From Streptomyces californicus (GTDB taxonomy: Bacteria > Actinomycetota > Actinomycetes > Streptomycetales > Streptomycetaceae), in contig NZ_JNZZ01000010.1 of assembly GCF_000717645.1 (NCBI RefSeq), positions 129,312 through 193,311 on the forward strand: DNA of 64,000 bases. The letters are read 5' to 3'. The first letter of the stretch is position 1; each line of letters starts with the position of its first letter. Positions 1 to 8,200 of this stretch are shown piece after piece. The notes beneath the pieces were generated by a model. It was not told the DNA's origin, did no database searches, and saw nothing but the letters and a program-made list of their open reading frames with translations. The position numbers and the translations under genes are program-made.

Positions 1-54
1 CTCGGCGCATACCTGTCATGTACATGCCTTCCCTCTCCCCCCACGCGAAGTGAT

Positions 55-963
55 GTGATGACCGTGCACCCCACGCGCTCCACGGCTCGCAACGTCTCCC
101 GGCGCCGCCGCGTCGCGCTCTACGCGGCCTCGATGCTCTGCGCCTCCGCCATCCTGACCGCCCTCCCCGGCGGCGCCTCCGCCGCACCCGCCGACGCCTC
201 CGCCCCCGGGGCGGGCGCCCGAGCCGTCGTCTTCGAGGACCAGTTCGACGGCCCGGCGGGCGCCGCCGTGGACGGCGGCAAGTGGCAGACCGAGACCGGC
301 GACAACGTCAGCAACCACGAACGGCAGTACTACACCCCGGGCAACGACAACGCGGCCCTCGACGGCCGGGGCAACCTGGTGATCACCGCCCGGAAGGAGA
401 ACCCGGGCAACTACGCGTGCTGGTACGGGACCTGCGAGTACACCTCGTCCCGGCTCAACACCTCCGGCAAGTTCGCCGCCGCCTACGGCCATGTCGAGGC
501 CCGCATCAAGATCCCGCGCGGCCAGGGCATCTGGCCCGCGTTCTGGATGCTGGGCGACGACTTCGGCAATGTCGGCTGGCCCGACAGCGGCGAGATCGAC
601 ATCATGGAGAACGTCGGCTTCGAGCCCGGCACCGTCCACGGCACGCTGCACGGCCCCGGATACTCCGGCTCCGGAGGCATCGGCGCCGCCTACACGCTGC
701 CCGGCGGGCAGGCGTTCGCCGACGACTTCCACACCTTCTCGGTCGACTGGGCTCCTGACTCCATCACCTGGTCCGTCGACGGCAACGTCTTCCAGCGGCG
801 CACCCCGGCCGACCTGAACGGCAACCCATGGGTGTTCGACAAGCCCTTCTTCCTCATCCTCAACCTCGCGGTCGGCGGCTACTGGCCCGGCGACCCCGAC
901 GGCTCCACCCGGTTCCCGCAGCAGATGGTCATCGACTACGTCCGGGTGACGACGGGCGACTGA
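55..963 (+). CDS. Secreted family 16 glycoside hydrolase (beta-glucanase type)
   Basis: Predicted extracellular endo-beta-glucanase of GH16, most like actinomycete 1,3(1,3-1,4)-beta-glucanases. An Arg-rich N-terminus, a hydrophobic stretch and an Ala-rich segment ending GGASAAPA form a secretion signal of about 43 residues; the RRRR run could allow Tat export. The GH16 signature is GEIDIMEN, with nucleophile E180 and acid/base E185 in the usual E-x-D-x-x-E spacing. Trp-rich substrate-cleft segments (GIWPAFWML, GYWPGDPDG) complete a fold of normal length, with no added carbohydrate-binding module. The first codon could be GTG at 55 or ATG at 58. A strong hairpin follows the stop, so it is probably monocistronic. 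Exact glucan specificity cannot be read from the sequence. Confidence 0.92.
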   Translation: MMTVHPTRSTARNVSRRRRVALYAASMLCASAILTALPGGASAAPADASAPGAGARAVVFEDQFDGPAGAAVDGGKWQTETGDNVSNHERQYYTPGNDNAALDGRGNLVITARKENPGNYACWYGTCEYTSSRLNTSGKFAAAYGHVEARIKIPRGQGIWPAFWMLGDDFGNVGWPDSGEIDIMENVGFEPGTVHGTLHGPGYSGSGGIGAAYTLPGGQAFADDFHTFSVDWAPDSITWSVDGNVFQRRTPADLNGNPWVFDKPFFLILNLAVGGYWPGDPDGSTRFPQQMVIDYVRVTTGD

Positions 964-1000
964 CCGCCGGCCCGGCGCGCTCCCCGGGCGCTCCCGAGAC

Positions 1001-1036
1001 GTGGACGGCGGCAGAGGTGCTCCTGCCGCCGTCCAC
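1001..1036. terminator. Hairpin terminator after the GH16 gene
   Basis: A perfect 14-bp inverted repeat (GTGGACGGCGGCAG / CTGCCGCCGTCCAC) with an 8-nt loop lies 38 nt after the GH16 stop and 26 nt before the next start. There is no T-tract, as is common for Streptomyces terminators. Confidence 0.8.
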
Positions 1037-1061
1037 CCGCGTGAGCGGGAAGCGAAATAGC

Positions 1062-2054
1062 ATGATCCCCATGGAACAGCGCACACTCGGCAGGACCGGC
1101 CGTGACGTCTCGGTCGTCGGACAGGGCACCTGGCAGCTCGGGGGAGACTGGGGGGACGTCGCGGAGGGCGACGCTTTCGACGTCCTCGACGCGGCCGTCG
1201 ACTCCGGTGTCACCTTCTTCGACACCGCCGACGTGTACGGGGACGGCCGCAGCGAACAGCTCATCGGCCGCTACCTCGAGAACCGGCCCGACGCCGACGT
1301 CTTCGTGGCCACCAAGATGGGCCGCCGGGCCGACCAGGTCCCGGAGAACTACACCCTGGACAACTTCCGCGCCTGGAACGACCGTTCCCGTGCCAACCTC
1401 GGCACCGACACGCTCGATCTCGTACAACTGCACTGCCCGCCCAGCGGCGTCTACTCCTCCGACGCCGTCTACGACGCCCTCGACACCCTGGTCGCCGAGG
1501 AGCGGATCGCCGCCTACGCGGTGAGCGTGGAGACCTGCGCCGAGGCGCTGACCGCCATCGCGCGTCCCGGGGTCGCGAGCGTGCAGATCATCCTCAACCC
1601 GTTCCGCCTCAAGCCCCTGGACGAGGTTCTTCCGGCGGCCGCCGCCGCGGGCGTCGGCATCATCGCCCGGGTGCCGCTCGCCTCCGGACTGCTCTCCGGG
1701 AAGTACACCGAGGACACCGTCTTCGGCCCCGACGACCACCGGACGTACAACCGGCACGGCGAGGCGTTCGACCAGGGCGAGACGTTCTCCGGCATCGACT
1801 ACGCCACCGGCGTCGCCGCGGCCGCCGCATTCGCCGAGCTGGCCCCGGAGGGCGCCACCCCCGCGCAGACCGCGCTGCGCTGGATCATCCAGCAGCCCGG
1901 CGTGACCAGCGTGATCCCCGGCGCACGCTCGGTGGAACAGGCCCGCGCCAACGCGGCCGCCGCCGCCCTGCCCCCACTGCCGCAGGCCACCCTGGACGCG
2001 GTCCGCGAGCTGTACGACCGGTCGATCCGCGCGGAGGTCCACGGCCGCTGGTGA
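1062..2054 (+). CDS. Aldo/keto reductase
   Basis: NADPH-dependent aldo/keto reductase of the open (beta/alpha)8-barrel type. It begins with the family pattern RTLGRTGRDVS followed by GQGTWQLGG. The catalytic set is visible as D-x-x-x-Y in FFDTADVYGDG, a Lys in ATKMGR and a His in LVQLHCPP. The C-terminal cofactor segment is SVIPGARSVEQARAN. Length is about 330 residues, typical. ATG at 1062 has GGGAAG nine bases upstream; ATG at 1071 is the alternative. The open frame extends further upstream through the preceding terminator, but that part is not protein-like. The substrate is unknown. It is convergent with the kinase gene that follows. Confidence 0.9.
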   Translation: MIPMEQRTLGRTGRDVSVVGQGTWQLGGDWGDVAEGDAFDVLDAAVDSGVTFFDTADVYGDGRSEQLIGRYLENRPDADVFVATKMGRRADQVPENYTLDNFRAWNDRSRANLGTDTLDLVQLHCPPSGVYSSDAVYDALDTLVAEERIAAYAVSVETCAEALTAIARPGVASVQIILNPFRLKPLDEVLPAAAAAGVGIIARVPLASGLLSGKYTEDTVFGPDDHRTYNRHGEAFDQGETFSGIDYATGVAAAAAFAELAPEGATPAQTALRWIIQQPGVTSVIPGARSVEQARANAAAAALPPLPQATLDAVRELYDRSIRAEVHGRW

Positions 2055-2103
2055 CCGGTGCCGCCGGTCATCGACCGGAATCGGCGGGCAGGCGGGCAGG
2101 GGC

Positions 2104-3303
2104 TCAGTCGTCCTGCCCGTCGCCGTCGTCGCCGACGGTCTCGCTGTCGCCGATGTCCTGCGCGGGACCCGAGGAGGGAACCTGGTCCGGCGTACCGGCG
2201 GAGCTGGAGTCCGGGGAGAACAGGATCATCCCCAGATAGACGGCCGCCAGGAACGTCGCCGTCCCCGCGACGGCGCTCGCCACCCTGGGGCGCCGCCGTA
2301 TCGCCTCGCGGGTGCTGCGACGGCGGGCCGGCGCCGACCGGGCCGGGGCCTGCCGTCTTCGCCCCGTGGGACCAGGCAGCCGGTACGTCGCCGGGCCGGC
2401 CGGAGCGGACGGCCCGGCGGGGGAGGGCTTCGGCGCGACCGGGGCAGGGGCCCGGTGCGACGCGGGCGACGGCATCGGAAGGGGCTCCGGCCGGCCGCGC
2501 CAGGCGTCGGTGCGGAACCAGTCGGCGACCTGCTGCGCGGTGGGCCGCTCCTCGGGCTGCTTCGCCAGCAGCCCGAGGAGGTACGCGTCGAAGGCGGCGG
2601 AGATGTCCACACCGCGCTGCCGGAGCGGAACCGGCGGGGTGTCGACATGCTGGTACAGCGTCGCGGTCGCCGTGTCGGAACGGAACGGCGGGTCGCCGAG
2701 CAGCAGTTGGTAGACGACGCAGCCCAGCGAGTACATGTCGGACGCGGAGTCGGCGGTGCGGCCCAGCGCCCGCTCGGGGGCCAAGTAGAGGCTGGTGCCG
2801 ACGATGTGGCCGGCCGTGGTCAGCGCGGTCGAGGGGTCGTCGACGAACTGGGCGATGCCGAAGTCGCCGATCTTGACCGAACCCTCCGCGTCCAGCATCA
2901 GGTTGCCCGGCTTGATGTCGCGGTGGACGATGCCCTGGCGGTGCGCGGCGGCCAGCCCGGCGGCGGCCTGGCCGGCGATCCGGGCGACCTGCTCGGGGTG
3001 GACGCGTTCCTGGGCGGCCAGCAGGTCTCCGAGGCTCTGCCCCTCGACCAGCTCCATCACGAGGAAGAACCGGTCCTCCCACGCCCCGAAGTCGAACACG
3101 GCCACCAGATGCGGATGGCTCAGCCGGGCGGCGGTCTGCGCCTCCAGCCGGAAGCGGGCGGTCGACGAGGCGTCCGCCTGATCACCCAGCAGCAGCTTCA
3201 CGGCCACGGCACGGCCCAGGACCTCGTCCGTGGCGCGCCACACCTCGCCCATGCCGCCACGACCGATGGGGGATACCAATCGGTACCGACCAGCTACCAG
3301 CAC
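2104..3303 (-). CDS. Membrane-anchored Ser/Thr protein kinase (PASTA-less)
   Basis: Hanks-type Ser/Thr kinase, 399 residues. The kinase domain spans roughly residues 6-265: glycine loop GRGGMGEVW, catalytic Lys36 in AVKLL, HRDIKPGN with Asp129, and DFG at 147-149. A Pro/Ala/Arg-rich linker (about 270-340) leads to one transmembrane helix at about 341-362 and a short acidic, Ser-rich extracellular tail. No PASTA or other sensor domain is present. The start chosen is GTG at 3303, preceded by GAGATAGG; longer upstream reading adds non-kinase sequence. It is transcribed convergently with the aldo/keto reductase and lies about 180 bp upstream, in the same direction, from the Lrp gene's stop. It probably transmits an envelope signal; targets are not visible. 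Confidence 0.93.
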   Translation of the reverse strand: MLVAGRYRLVSPIGRGGMGEVWRATDEVLGRAVAVKLLLGDQADASSTARFRLEAQTAARLSHPHLVAVFDFGAWEDRFFLVMELVEGQSLGDLLAAQERVHPEQVARIAGQAAAGLAAAHRQGIVHRDIKPGNLMLDAEGSVKIGDFGIAQFVDDPSTALTTAGHIVGTSLYLAPERALGRTADSASDMYSLGCVVYQLLLGDPPFRSDTATATLYQHVDTPPVPLRQRGVDISAAFDAYLLGLLAKQPEERPTAQQVADWFRTDAWRGRPEPLPMPSPASHRAPAPVAPKPSPAGPSAPAGPATYRLPGPTGRRRQAPARSAPARRRSTREAIRRRPRVASAVAGTATFLAAVYLGMILFSPDSSSAGTPDQVPSSGPAQDIGDSETVGDDGDGQDD

Positions 3304-3484
3304 CTGTACACCTATCTCGAATGGCGGCCCGCTCCGGCAGTCGGCCTCCGGGGTCTCCTGACTCCGGCCACGCCCTGGGCCGGTGAGACGAACAACATGA
3401 TCAGGATATCTGTCCGGCGGGCTCCGCACGCCCCGACGGCTTTTTGTCCGGACCCGGTTGACGGTCCGGCACATCGGCCGCCGG

Positions 3485-3967
3485 TCAGCCGGTGGGCGAC
3501 GCCGACCGGCCCACGGACTCCACCAGCGGCAGCATCCGGTGCGCCACCCGTTCACGCAGCGCCACGTCGGTCCGCGTCCTGACGACCCCCGGCAACTGGA
3601 TCAGCCGCTGGATCACGTCCTCCAGATGTCCGTTGTCCCGGGCGACCACGCGGGTCAGCAGATCGCCGCCGCCCGTCGTCGAGAACGCCTCGATGATCTC
3701 GGGCAAGGCGGCCAGCGCGTCACCCACCTCGACCAGATGCCCCTGGGTGACCTCCAGGTGGACGAAGGCGAGCACGGGGTGGCCGAGCGCGGCGGGGGAG
3801 AGGATCGGGCCGGTGCCGGTGATCACGCCGTCGCGCTCCAGCCGGTCCAGCCGGGCCTGGAGGGTGCCGCGTGCCACGCCGAGGATGCGCGCGTACTCCC
3901 GGACGCTGGTGCGCGGCTGCTCGATCAGCAGGCGCAGGATCCGGGTGTCGAGCGCGTCCACCGCCAT
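3485..3967 (-). CDS. Lrp/AsnC family transcriptional regulator
   Basis: A 160-residue feast/famine regulator. The N-terminal winged helix-turn-helix (residues 1-55) has the family pattern ALDTRILRLL and the recognition segment GVARGTLQARLDRLE. The C-terminal alpha/beta RAM effector domain contains the strand FVHLEV and a GGGDLLTRVVARD segment typical of amino-acid-binding Lrp proteins. Length and domain order are normal. It is the last gene before the kinase in this direction and lies about 80 bp downstream of the small membrane protein gene, so it may be in its own unit. The effector amino acid cannot be inferred. Confidence 0.93.
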   Translation of the reverse strand: MAVDALDTRILRLLIEQPRTSVREYARILGVARGTLQARLDRLERDGVITGTGPILSPAALGHPVLAFVHLEVTQGHLVEVGDALAALPEIIEAFSTTGGGDLLTRVVARDNGHLEDVIQRLIQLPGVVRTRTDVALRERVAHRMLPLVESVGRSASPTG

Positions 3968-4048
3968 GATCCGCCGATCTCCTTCCGAGCCGAGCTGTGC
4001 CGTTCCGACTGTACCCAGCGGGAGGGGGCGACCCCCTCCCGCCGCGTG

Positions 4049-4390
4049 TCATCCGTAGGCCGACAGCAGCCAGACCATCAGCACGGCCGTCAGGGCGAAC
4101 TGGATCACGGCGGCGCCCCAGTACCGGCCCCAGCACACGGCCAGCCCCGCCGCCGCCAGCAGGCCCACGGATCCCGCCACCTCCGCCACCGGCAGGACGG
4201 GGCGCTGCCCGCCGTGCGAGGCGGCCCAGCCCTCCATCCCCACCGCCAGCCAGGCGTAGCCGCCCACGAAGACGTCGAACGGAACCAGGGCGAGGAACAC
4301 CAGCAGGTTCATCGCACCGCTGCGCGGCTCGCGCCTGTTCGGAGTTCCGGGCGTACCCGTGTGCATGTCCATGGCGGAAGCGTCTGCCAT
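4049..4390 (-). CDS. Small integral membrane protein, function unknown
   Basis: A protein of about 113 residues with a short polar N-terminus and about four hydrophobic helices, around MNLLVFLALVPFDVFVGGYAWLA, VAGSVGLLAAAGLAV and YWGAAVIQFALTAVLMVWLL. I do not recognise a named family. The start is uncertain: ATG codons lie at 4390, 4372 and 4366, and another ATG at 4423 lies inside the 28-bp palindrome just upstream. None has a strong ribosome site. The perfect palindrome 11-38 bases upstream suggests direct transcriptional control. It is divergent from the FUSC-like gene. Confidence 0.7.
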   Translation of the reverse strand: MADASAMDMHTGTPGTPNRREPRSGAMNLLVFLALVPFDVFVGGYAWLAVGMEGWAASHGGQRPVLPVAEVAGSVGLLAAAGLAVCWGRYWGAAVIQFALTAVLMVWLLSAYG

Positions 4391-4400
4391 CCGCGCCGAC

Positions 4401-4428
4401 CCGGGATGAGTACGCGTACTCATCCCGG
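4401..4428. promoter_or_regulatory. Perfect 28-bp palindrome, candidate response-regulator operator
   Basis: CCGGGATGAGTACG joined directly to its reverse complement, with no spacer. The 16-bp core TGAGTACGCGTACTCA (4407-4422) matches the TGAGTAC-nn-GTACTCA motif that I recall as the binding site of MacR, a NarL-type response regulator of S. coelicolor acting on membrane and envelope genes. It sits between a small membrane protein gene (-) and a FUSC-like membrane protein gene (+). No T-tract follows, so an operator is more likely than a terminator. Confidence 0.65.
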
Positions 4429-4611
4429 ATGGTCCGTTGGTACGCCGGTGGTCGGCTCTCACCCGACTTCGCTGTGCCATTGGTGCAGAGGTCGCCGTTC
4501 CGTTTGATCCACGGGCCTGGCGGGTGCTGCAATGGAGCAGTCGATGGCGCTGCGGACTTCCGCGGCGCCTTTTTCATGCGAGTTCTGCGGCGACGCGGAA
4601 GGGGTGGAAGC

Positions 4612-6117
4612 GTGCTGAAGAGGGTGTTCGTGGCGCCGGATCCAGGGCGGATACGGCTGCGCTTCGCCTCCCGCGCCGTGATCGGCATCGGCCTCGCGGT
4701 CGCGCTGTGCGGGTTCGTCGGGCATTCGCTGGAAGCGGCCATCACCGGTGGCCTCGCGGCTCTCCTCGCCCTCTTCACCGTGACCGATCCGACGGTGCGC
4801 GGCCAGGCGGTCACCACCGCCCTGCTCCCCGCCGCCGGCCTGCCCGTCCTCGCCCTCGCCGCCGCGCTGCACGACGCGCCGGCCGCCCGCGACCTGAGTT
4901 TCCTCGCCGTGATGGGGGCGGGTGTGTACGCCCGCCGCTGGGGGCCGCGCGGGCACGCGCTGGGCGTCTTCGCCTTCATGATGTTCTTCGCCGCCCAGTT
5001 CCTGCACACCGTCCCCGCCCAGCTGCCCGAGCTGTACACCGCCGTGGCGCTGTCCCTGGGGGCCGCCTCCACCGTGCGCTTCGGCCTGTGGTGCTACGAG
5101 CGGCGGCTCCCCGTCCCGGCGCCACCCGCCCCGCCGGAGATCGGCGGCCGGCTGCGGGTCACCACCCGGCAGGCCGTCCAGGCCACCCTGGGCGGGGCCT
5201 TCGCACTGGGAATGGGGCAGGTGCTGTCCGACCACCGGTGGTACTGGGCGGTCGGCGCGACCTGGTGGGTCTTCGTCAACACCACCTCGCGCGGCGAAAC
5301 GCTCGTCCGCGGGTTCCGGCGCGTCCTGGGGACCGTGATCGGCATCGCCTCCGGTTTCGCCGTGGCCATCCCGCTGGACGGCGCGGCCGTGCCGACCGCC
5401 GTCGTCGTCGCGATCGGCGTCTTCGGCATCTTCTACACGGCGGCGGTCTCGTACAGCTGGATGATGTTCTTCGTTACCGTCATGGCCGGCATGCTCTACG
5501 GGGCGCTGGGCGTCCTGGACGCCGCACTGCTCTGGCTGCGCGTCGCGGAGACCGCAGTCGGCGCGCTCGGCGCGGTGCTCGCCGTGCTGGTGGTCCTCCC
5601 CGTCACCACGCACGCCGTCACGGACGCTTGGATCCAGCGGGCGCTGCGGTGCGTCCACGCCTGCACGGCCGACGCGGCCGACCGGCTCGCCGGATCGGCG
5701 CTCGCCGACCCCGCGCCGCGCGTCGCCGAGCTGGAGGTGCTGCTCGGGCGGGTACGGCTCTCCCTCGCGCCCCTGGTCCACCCGCTGAACCCGCTGCGGG
5801 CCCGCAAGGCGCGGGCCCGCAGGGTCCTGGCCCTGCTCGACGACTGCGCCCGCGAGGTCCGCGGCCTCGCCCTGGTCGCGGCCGACCCGGACGCCTCGCA
5901 CGACGCCCGCCTCACCGCGGCCTGCCTGCGGGTCGAGGCCGCCGTCGAGATCCTCACCTCGCCCCGGCCCGGCACGGTCCCGGCGGCGCCCGCCCCCGCG
6001 CACCGCACCCCCGCGGCCCACCCCGCCCTGGCCCACCTCCACGACCTGGAACGCGCCCTGGCCGAACTCGTCAGCCCGCTCAGCCACGCCCCGTACGCGG
6101 CGTCCGCGAACGCGTGA
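4612..6117 (+). CDS. FUSC-family (aromatic acid exporter-like) inner membrane protein
   Basis: A protein of about 501 residues built from two hydrophobic blocks, each of several transmembrane helices, and each preceded or followed by a soluble region. This is the layout of the FUSC/aromatic acid exporter superfamily. The second block contains the family-like pattern YWAVGATWWVFVNTTSRGETLVRGF... with RGFRRVLGTVIG, typical of the conserved R-x-x-G-T segment. The C-terminal soluble part is helical and Ala/Arg-rich and ends with a proline-rich tail. GTG at 4612 is chosen because GGAAGGGG lies 7 bases upstream; ATG at 4576 in the same frame is the alternative. Transport of small aromatic or amphipathic compounds is a family-level guess. 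Confidence 0.85.
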   Translation: MLKRVFVAPDPGRIRLRFASRAVIGIGLAVALCGFVGHSLEAAITGGLAALLALFTVTDPTVRGQAVTTALLPAAGLPVLALAAALHDAPAARDLSFLAVMGAGVYARRWGPRGHALGVFAFMMFFAAQFLHTVPAQLPELYTAVALSLGAASTVRFGLWCYERRLPVPAPPAPPEIGGRLRVTTRQAVQATLGGAFALGMGQVLSDHRWYWAVGATWWVFVNTTSRGETLVRGFRRVLGTVIGIASGFAVAIPLDGAAVPTAVVVAIGVFGIFYTAAVSYSWMMFFVTVMAGMLYGALGVLDAALLWLRVAETAVGALGAVLAVLVVLPVTTHAVTDAWIQRALRCVHACTADAADRLAGSALADPAPRVAELEVLLGRVRLSLAPLVHPLNPLRARKARARRVLALLDDCAREVRGLALVAADPDASHDARLTAACLRVEAAVEILTSPRPGTVPAAPAPAHRTPAAHPALAHLHDLERALAELVSPLSHAPYAASANA

Positions 6118-6575
6118 AGGCCTGAGTCAGCCCGCCACCCCGGTGGCGTAGCCGGTCGCACTGCCCGGTTCCGGTCAGGGCGTTGTCCGGGAGGGCCACC
6201 GCGTGCTTTTTGCCGCCCGGTGACACCACAGAGGGGGCGGGCAGACCGCCGAACGGCAGCCGTTGCGCGAGGGGCTGCGGCTTCAGGCTGGGGGACTGCT
6301 CGCCCGGACCATCGACCGGTCCCCCCGATCCGTGTAACGCGTCGTAGACCGGATCAGGTACCGACGGTCCGGTCATCCACAGCCTTGAGCGCTCGCCCCA
6401 CGCCTGGTTCGCCGTCCTGGCGCCGACGTCCACCGCGTTGGAGCGCATCAAGGTCACGAAGGAGACCCGGCGGGGAGACCGACGTTCCAGGGAACAGGAG
6501 AACCACGGCGCCCATCGCGCCGGGTATCACCCGCACTCGTTCGACGGAGCACTCACCCCGGTCGGCAGATGAATG

Positions 6576-6619
6576 AGCCCGCGAGCCCCGGACTGCCGTC
6601 GGTCCGGGGCTCGCGGGCT
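6576..6619. terminator. Strong hairpin (18-bp stem)
   Basis: A perfect 18-bp inverted repeat (AGCCCGCGAGCCCCGGAC and its complement at 6602-6619) with an 8-nt loop. It lies about 460 bp after the FUSC-like gene, and no obvious gene ends right before it on either strand. It may terminate read-through into the cluster or mark the end of a decayed gene. Confidence 0.7.
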
Positions 6620-6863
6620 GTTCGGGCGCACGCGCCGCTCGCGGACCGCCTCCACCGCAGGGCGGTCCGGGCGCCCTCGTGCTCGACGACCTCGCGGTGG
6701 AGGCCACCGGACTCGTCATTACGTACCGCCGACAGCGCGGCCTGACCGAACTGCCCAGCCGGACAGGCCACGGGCTTCGCCGTGCTCAGCAGCGCCTGAG
6801 GCGGCCCGAAGGTCATTTACCGGGTAGCTCTCAGGGATACGCCGGATGTCGCATACGGTCTGA

Positions 6864-6992
6864 GGGGTTTCTGATCTGGACATCGGGCTCGATGCCGTCC
6901 AGATATCTCTCGATCGGCTCGTCCTCGCGGACCGGGCAGCTCGCGACGTCACCGCGGCACTTGACCGGGGAGAGATCGTTAAATTCTCCTGA
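6864..6992 (+). pseudogene. Possible C-terminal fragment of a small protein
   Basis: A 42-codon open stretch with protein-like codon use reads LDIGLDAVQISLDRLVLADR, then AARDVTAALDRGEIVKFS, and ends in TGA at 6990. A stop codon (6861-6863) lies just upstream in frame, and no start codon with a ribosome site is present. The amphipathic helical pattern looks like the end of a real small protein whose beginning has been lost or frameshifted. I do not recognise the family. Confidence 0.3.
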
Positions 6993-7489
6993 TGGTTGCA
7001 TGTGAAGAGCAGGGAACCCGATATCTTGAAATTGTCCTGAAAGTGACGACGCTCGGAGCGTGAGCGAAGTTCTTTGTATGTCATACGCCGCAAATCCGCC
7101 CCTTGGAGGCGTCGGAGGGGAGGGAGTAGTTCGACACGGTACGGAGGTTGCCCGTGTGAAATCTGTGCCGAATGAAATTCGGGCGCCCATAGATTTTTCT
7201 GCTCCTCTTTGATCTGCGAAGGGCCGGGTCGGGGCGGAGGCGAGTTCTTGCAGTCCAGGCCACCTGTGCCGCCGATTCGGAACAGGATTCGAGCGAGCCG
7301 GCGAGAAGTGGATCGGTGCCTGAAGAATCCGATCCGCTTGCCGGATCCGCCCTTGAGGGCAAGTCTTGGTCGCACAAGCAGGGTGTCTGGAGGTCGCGCC
7401 GAGAATGTGGTGCATGTCGGCCGGGCCTGTGGATTCGGTACGTCGCCCCTGCTGCCAACTGCGATCTTCCCATCGAGGGGGTCTTCCTC

Positions 7490-8143
7490 TTGCCTGCCAC
7501 CGAGTTCATCGACCGTGTAGGGATAAATATTCCCGATCACCTCAGTGCCAATGAGTTTCTGTCGCTGGCTCGGGAGGGGATGATCGAAGAAGAGCATCTG
7601 CGCAGTTTCGCCCTGGCAGAGTTTCAGTCGCAGGAGGCGGAGTTCACCGCCTACGGCCTGCTGGTCTCTCGTTTCCCGCACGAGGTCCCCGGCGGATTCT
7701 TCTCCTTCGTCACGGGCGAGTTGATGAAGGCGCGTCAGCGCATGGTGACCGGGCTGGCGCCCGCGTTGGGGATGTCGGTGGACCGGATGCGCTCGGAGCC
7801 CCGGCTGGAAGCGGTCCGGCGGTTCACCGAGTTCATCTCATGGGTCGCTCTGCACGCGGGGGCGGGTGAGGCCGCCCTCCTGGCGCGCACGGACTTCACC
7901 CTGTGGTGCAACTCCTGCGCGGTGCTCGCCGACGTCCTCGCCGAGACGGAAGAGATGCCGCAGGCCGTAGTGGCGTATGTCGACGCCTACCGGGACAACC
8001 CGCCGGAGGTGGCGGACGGCGTCCTGGAGGTCATCGAGTACGGCAGGAAGCATCACGAACCCGACGACTGGGTCACCCGCAGCGCGGTGCGGATGGAGCC
8101 GGCGCTGCGGGACTGGTGGCGAGCGGTCGCCGTGCTCGACTGA
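7490..8143 (+). CDS. Cluster helical protein A (suspected heme-oxygenase/TenA-like fold)
   Basis: A 217-residue, all-helical protein, first gene of the cluster's leftmost operon. It is clearly paralogous to the C-terminal third of the gene at 11583-13529 and to the protein at 17486-18148. All three share an A-E-x-Q-x-x-x-A-E-x-x-x-Y segment (here LAEFQSQEAEFTAYG), an Arg-x-Pro turn, a Trp-centred middle helix ending ALLARTDFTLWC, and a Trp-rich C-terminus. The fold assignment is inference; the E-E...H metal ligands of diiron heme-oxygenase-like oxidases are not evident, so a catalytic diiron site is doubtful. TTG at 7490 is chosen because GAGGGGG lies 9 bases upstream and the resulting length matches the paralogs. 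It is followed 57 bases later by the ligase gene. Confidence 0.75.
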   Translation: MPATEFIDRVGINIPDHLSANEFLSLAREGMIEEEHLRSFALAEFQSQEAEFTAYGLLVSRFPHEVPGGFFSFVTGELMKARQRMVTGLAPALGMSVDRMRSEPRLEAVRRFTEFISWVALHAGAGEAALLARTDFTLWCNSCAVLADVLAETEEMPQAVVAYVDAYRDNPPEVADGVLEVIEYGRKHHEPDDWVTRSAVRMEPALRDWWRAVAVLD

Positions 8144-8200
8144 ACAGCGCCGCACCACGACTGGACCGGAAGAGGCCACAAGGCCGTACAGGGGAGCGAC

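Larger units (their letters stand above)
6118..7489. other. 1.4-kb region with no convincing gene
   Basis: Between the FUSC-like gene and the biosynthetic cluster. Several open frames occur on both strands, but none has a recognisable protein, a good start site or consistent codon bias. Contents I can support: a strong hairpin at 6576-6619, a broken ORF fragment at 6864-6992, and two short inverted repeats at 7168-7182 (CCGAAT-gaa-ATTCGG) and 7310-7335 (GGATCGG/CCGATCC). The part from about 6960 to 7220 is visibly richer in A and T than the flanks, and probably holds the cluster's leftmost promoter. Confidence 0.6.

Noticed and set aside
4459..6087. Long antisense open frame (542 codons) opposite the FUSC-like gene
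   Set aside because: Shadow of GC-rich coding on the other strand; the composition is Gly/Arg/Glu-rich without domains, while the sense frame has clear membrane helices.
6553..6816. Minus-strand 87-codon ORF and other short frames between 6118 and 7489
   Set aside because: No ribosome site, no recognisable family, and a strong hairpin passes through the frame.
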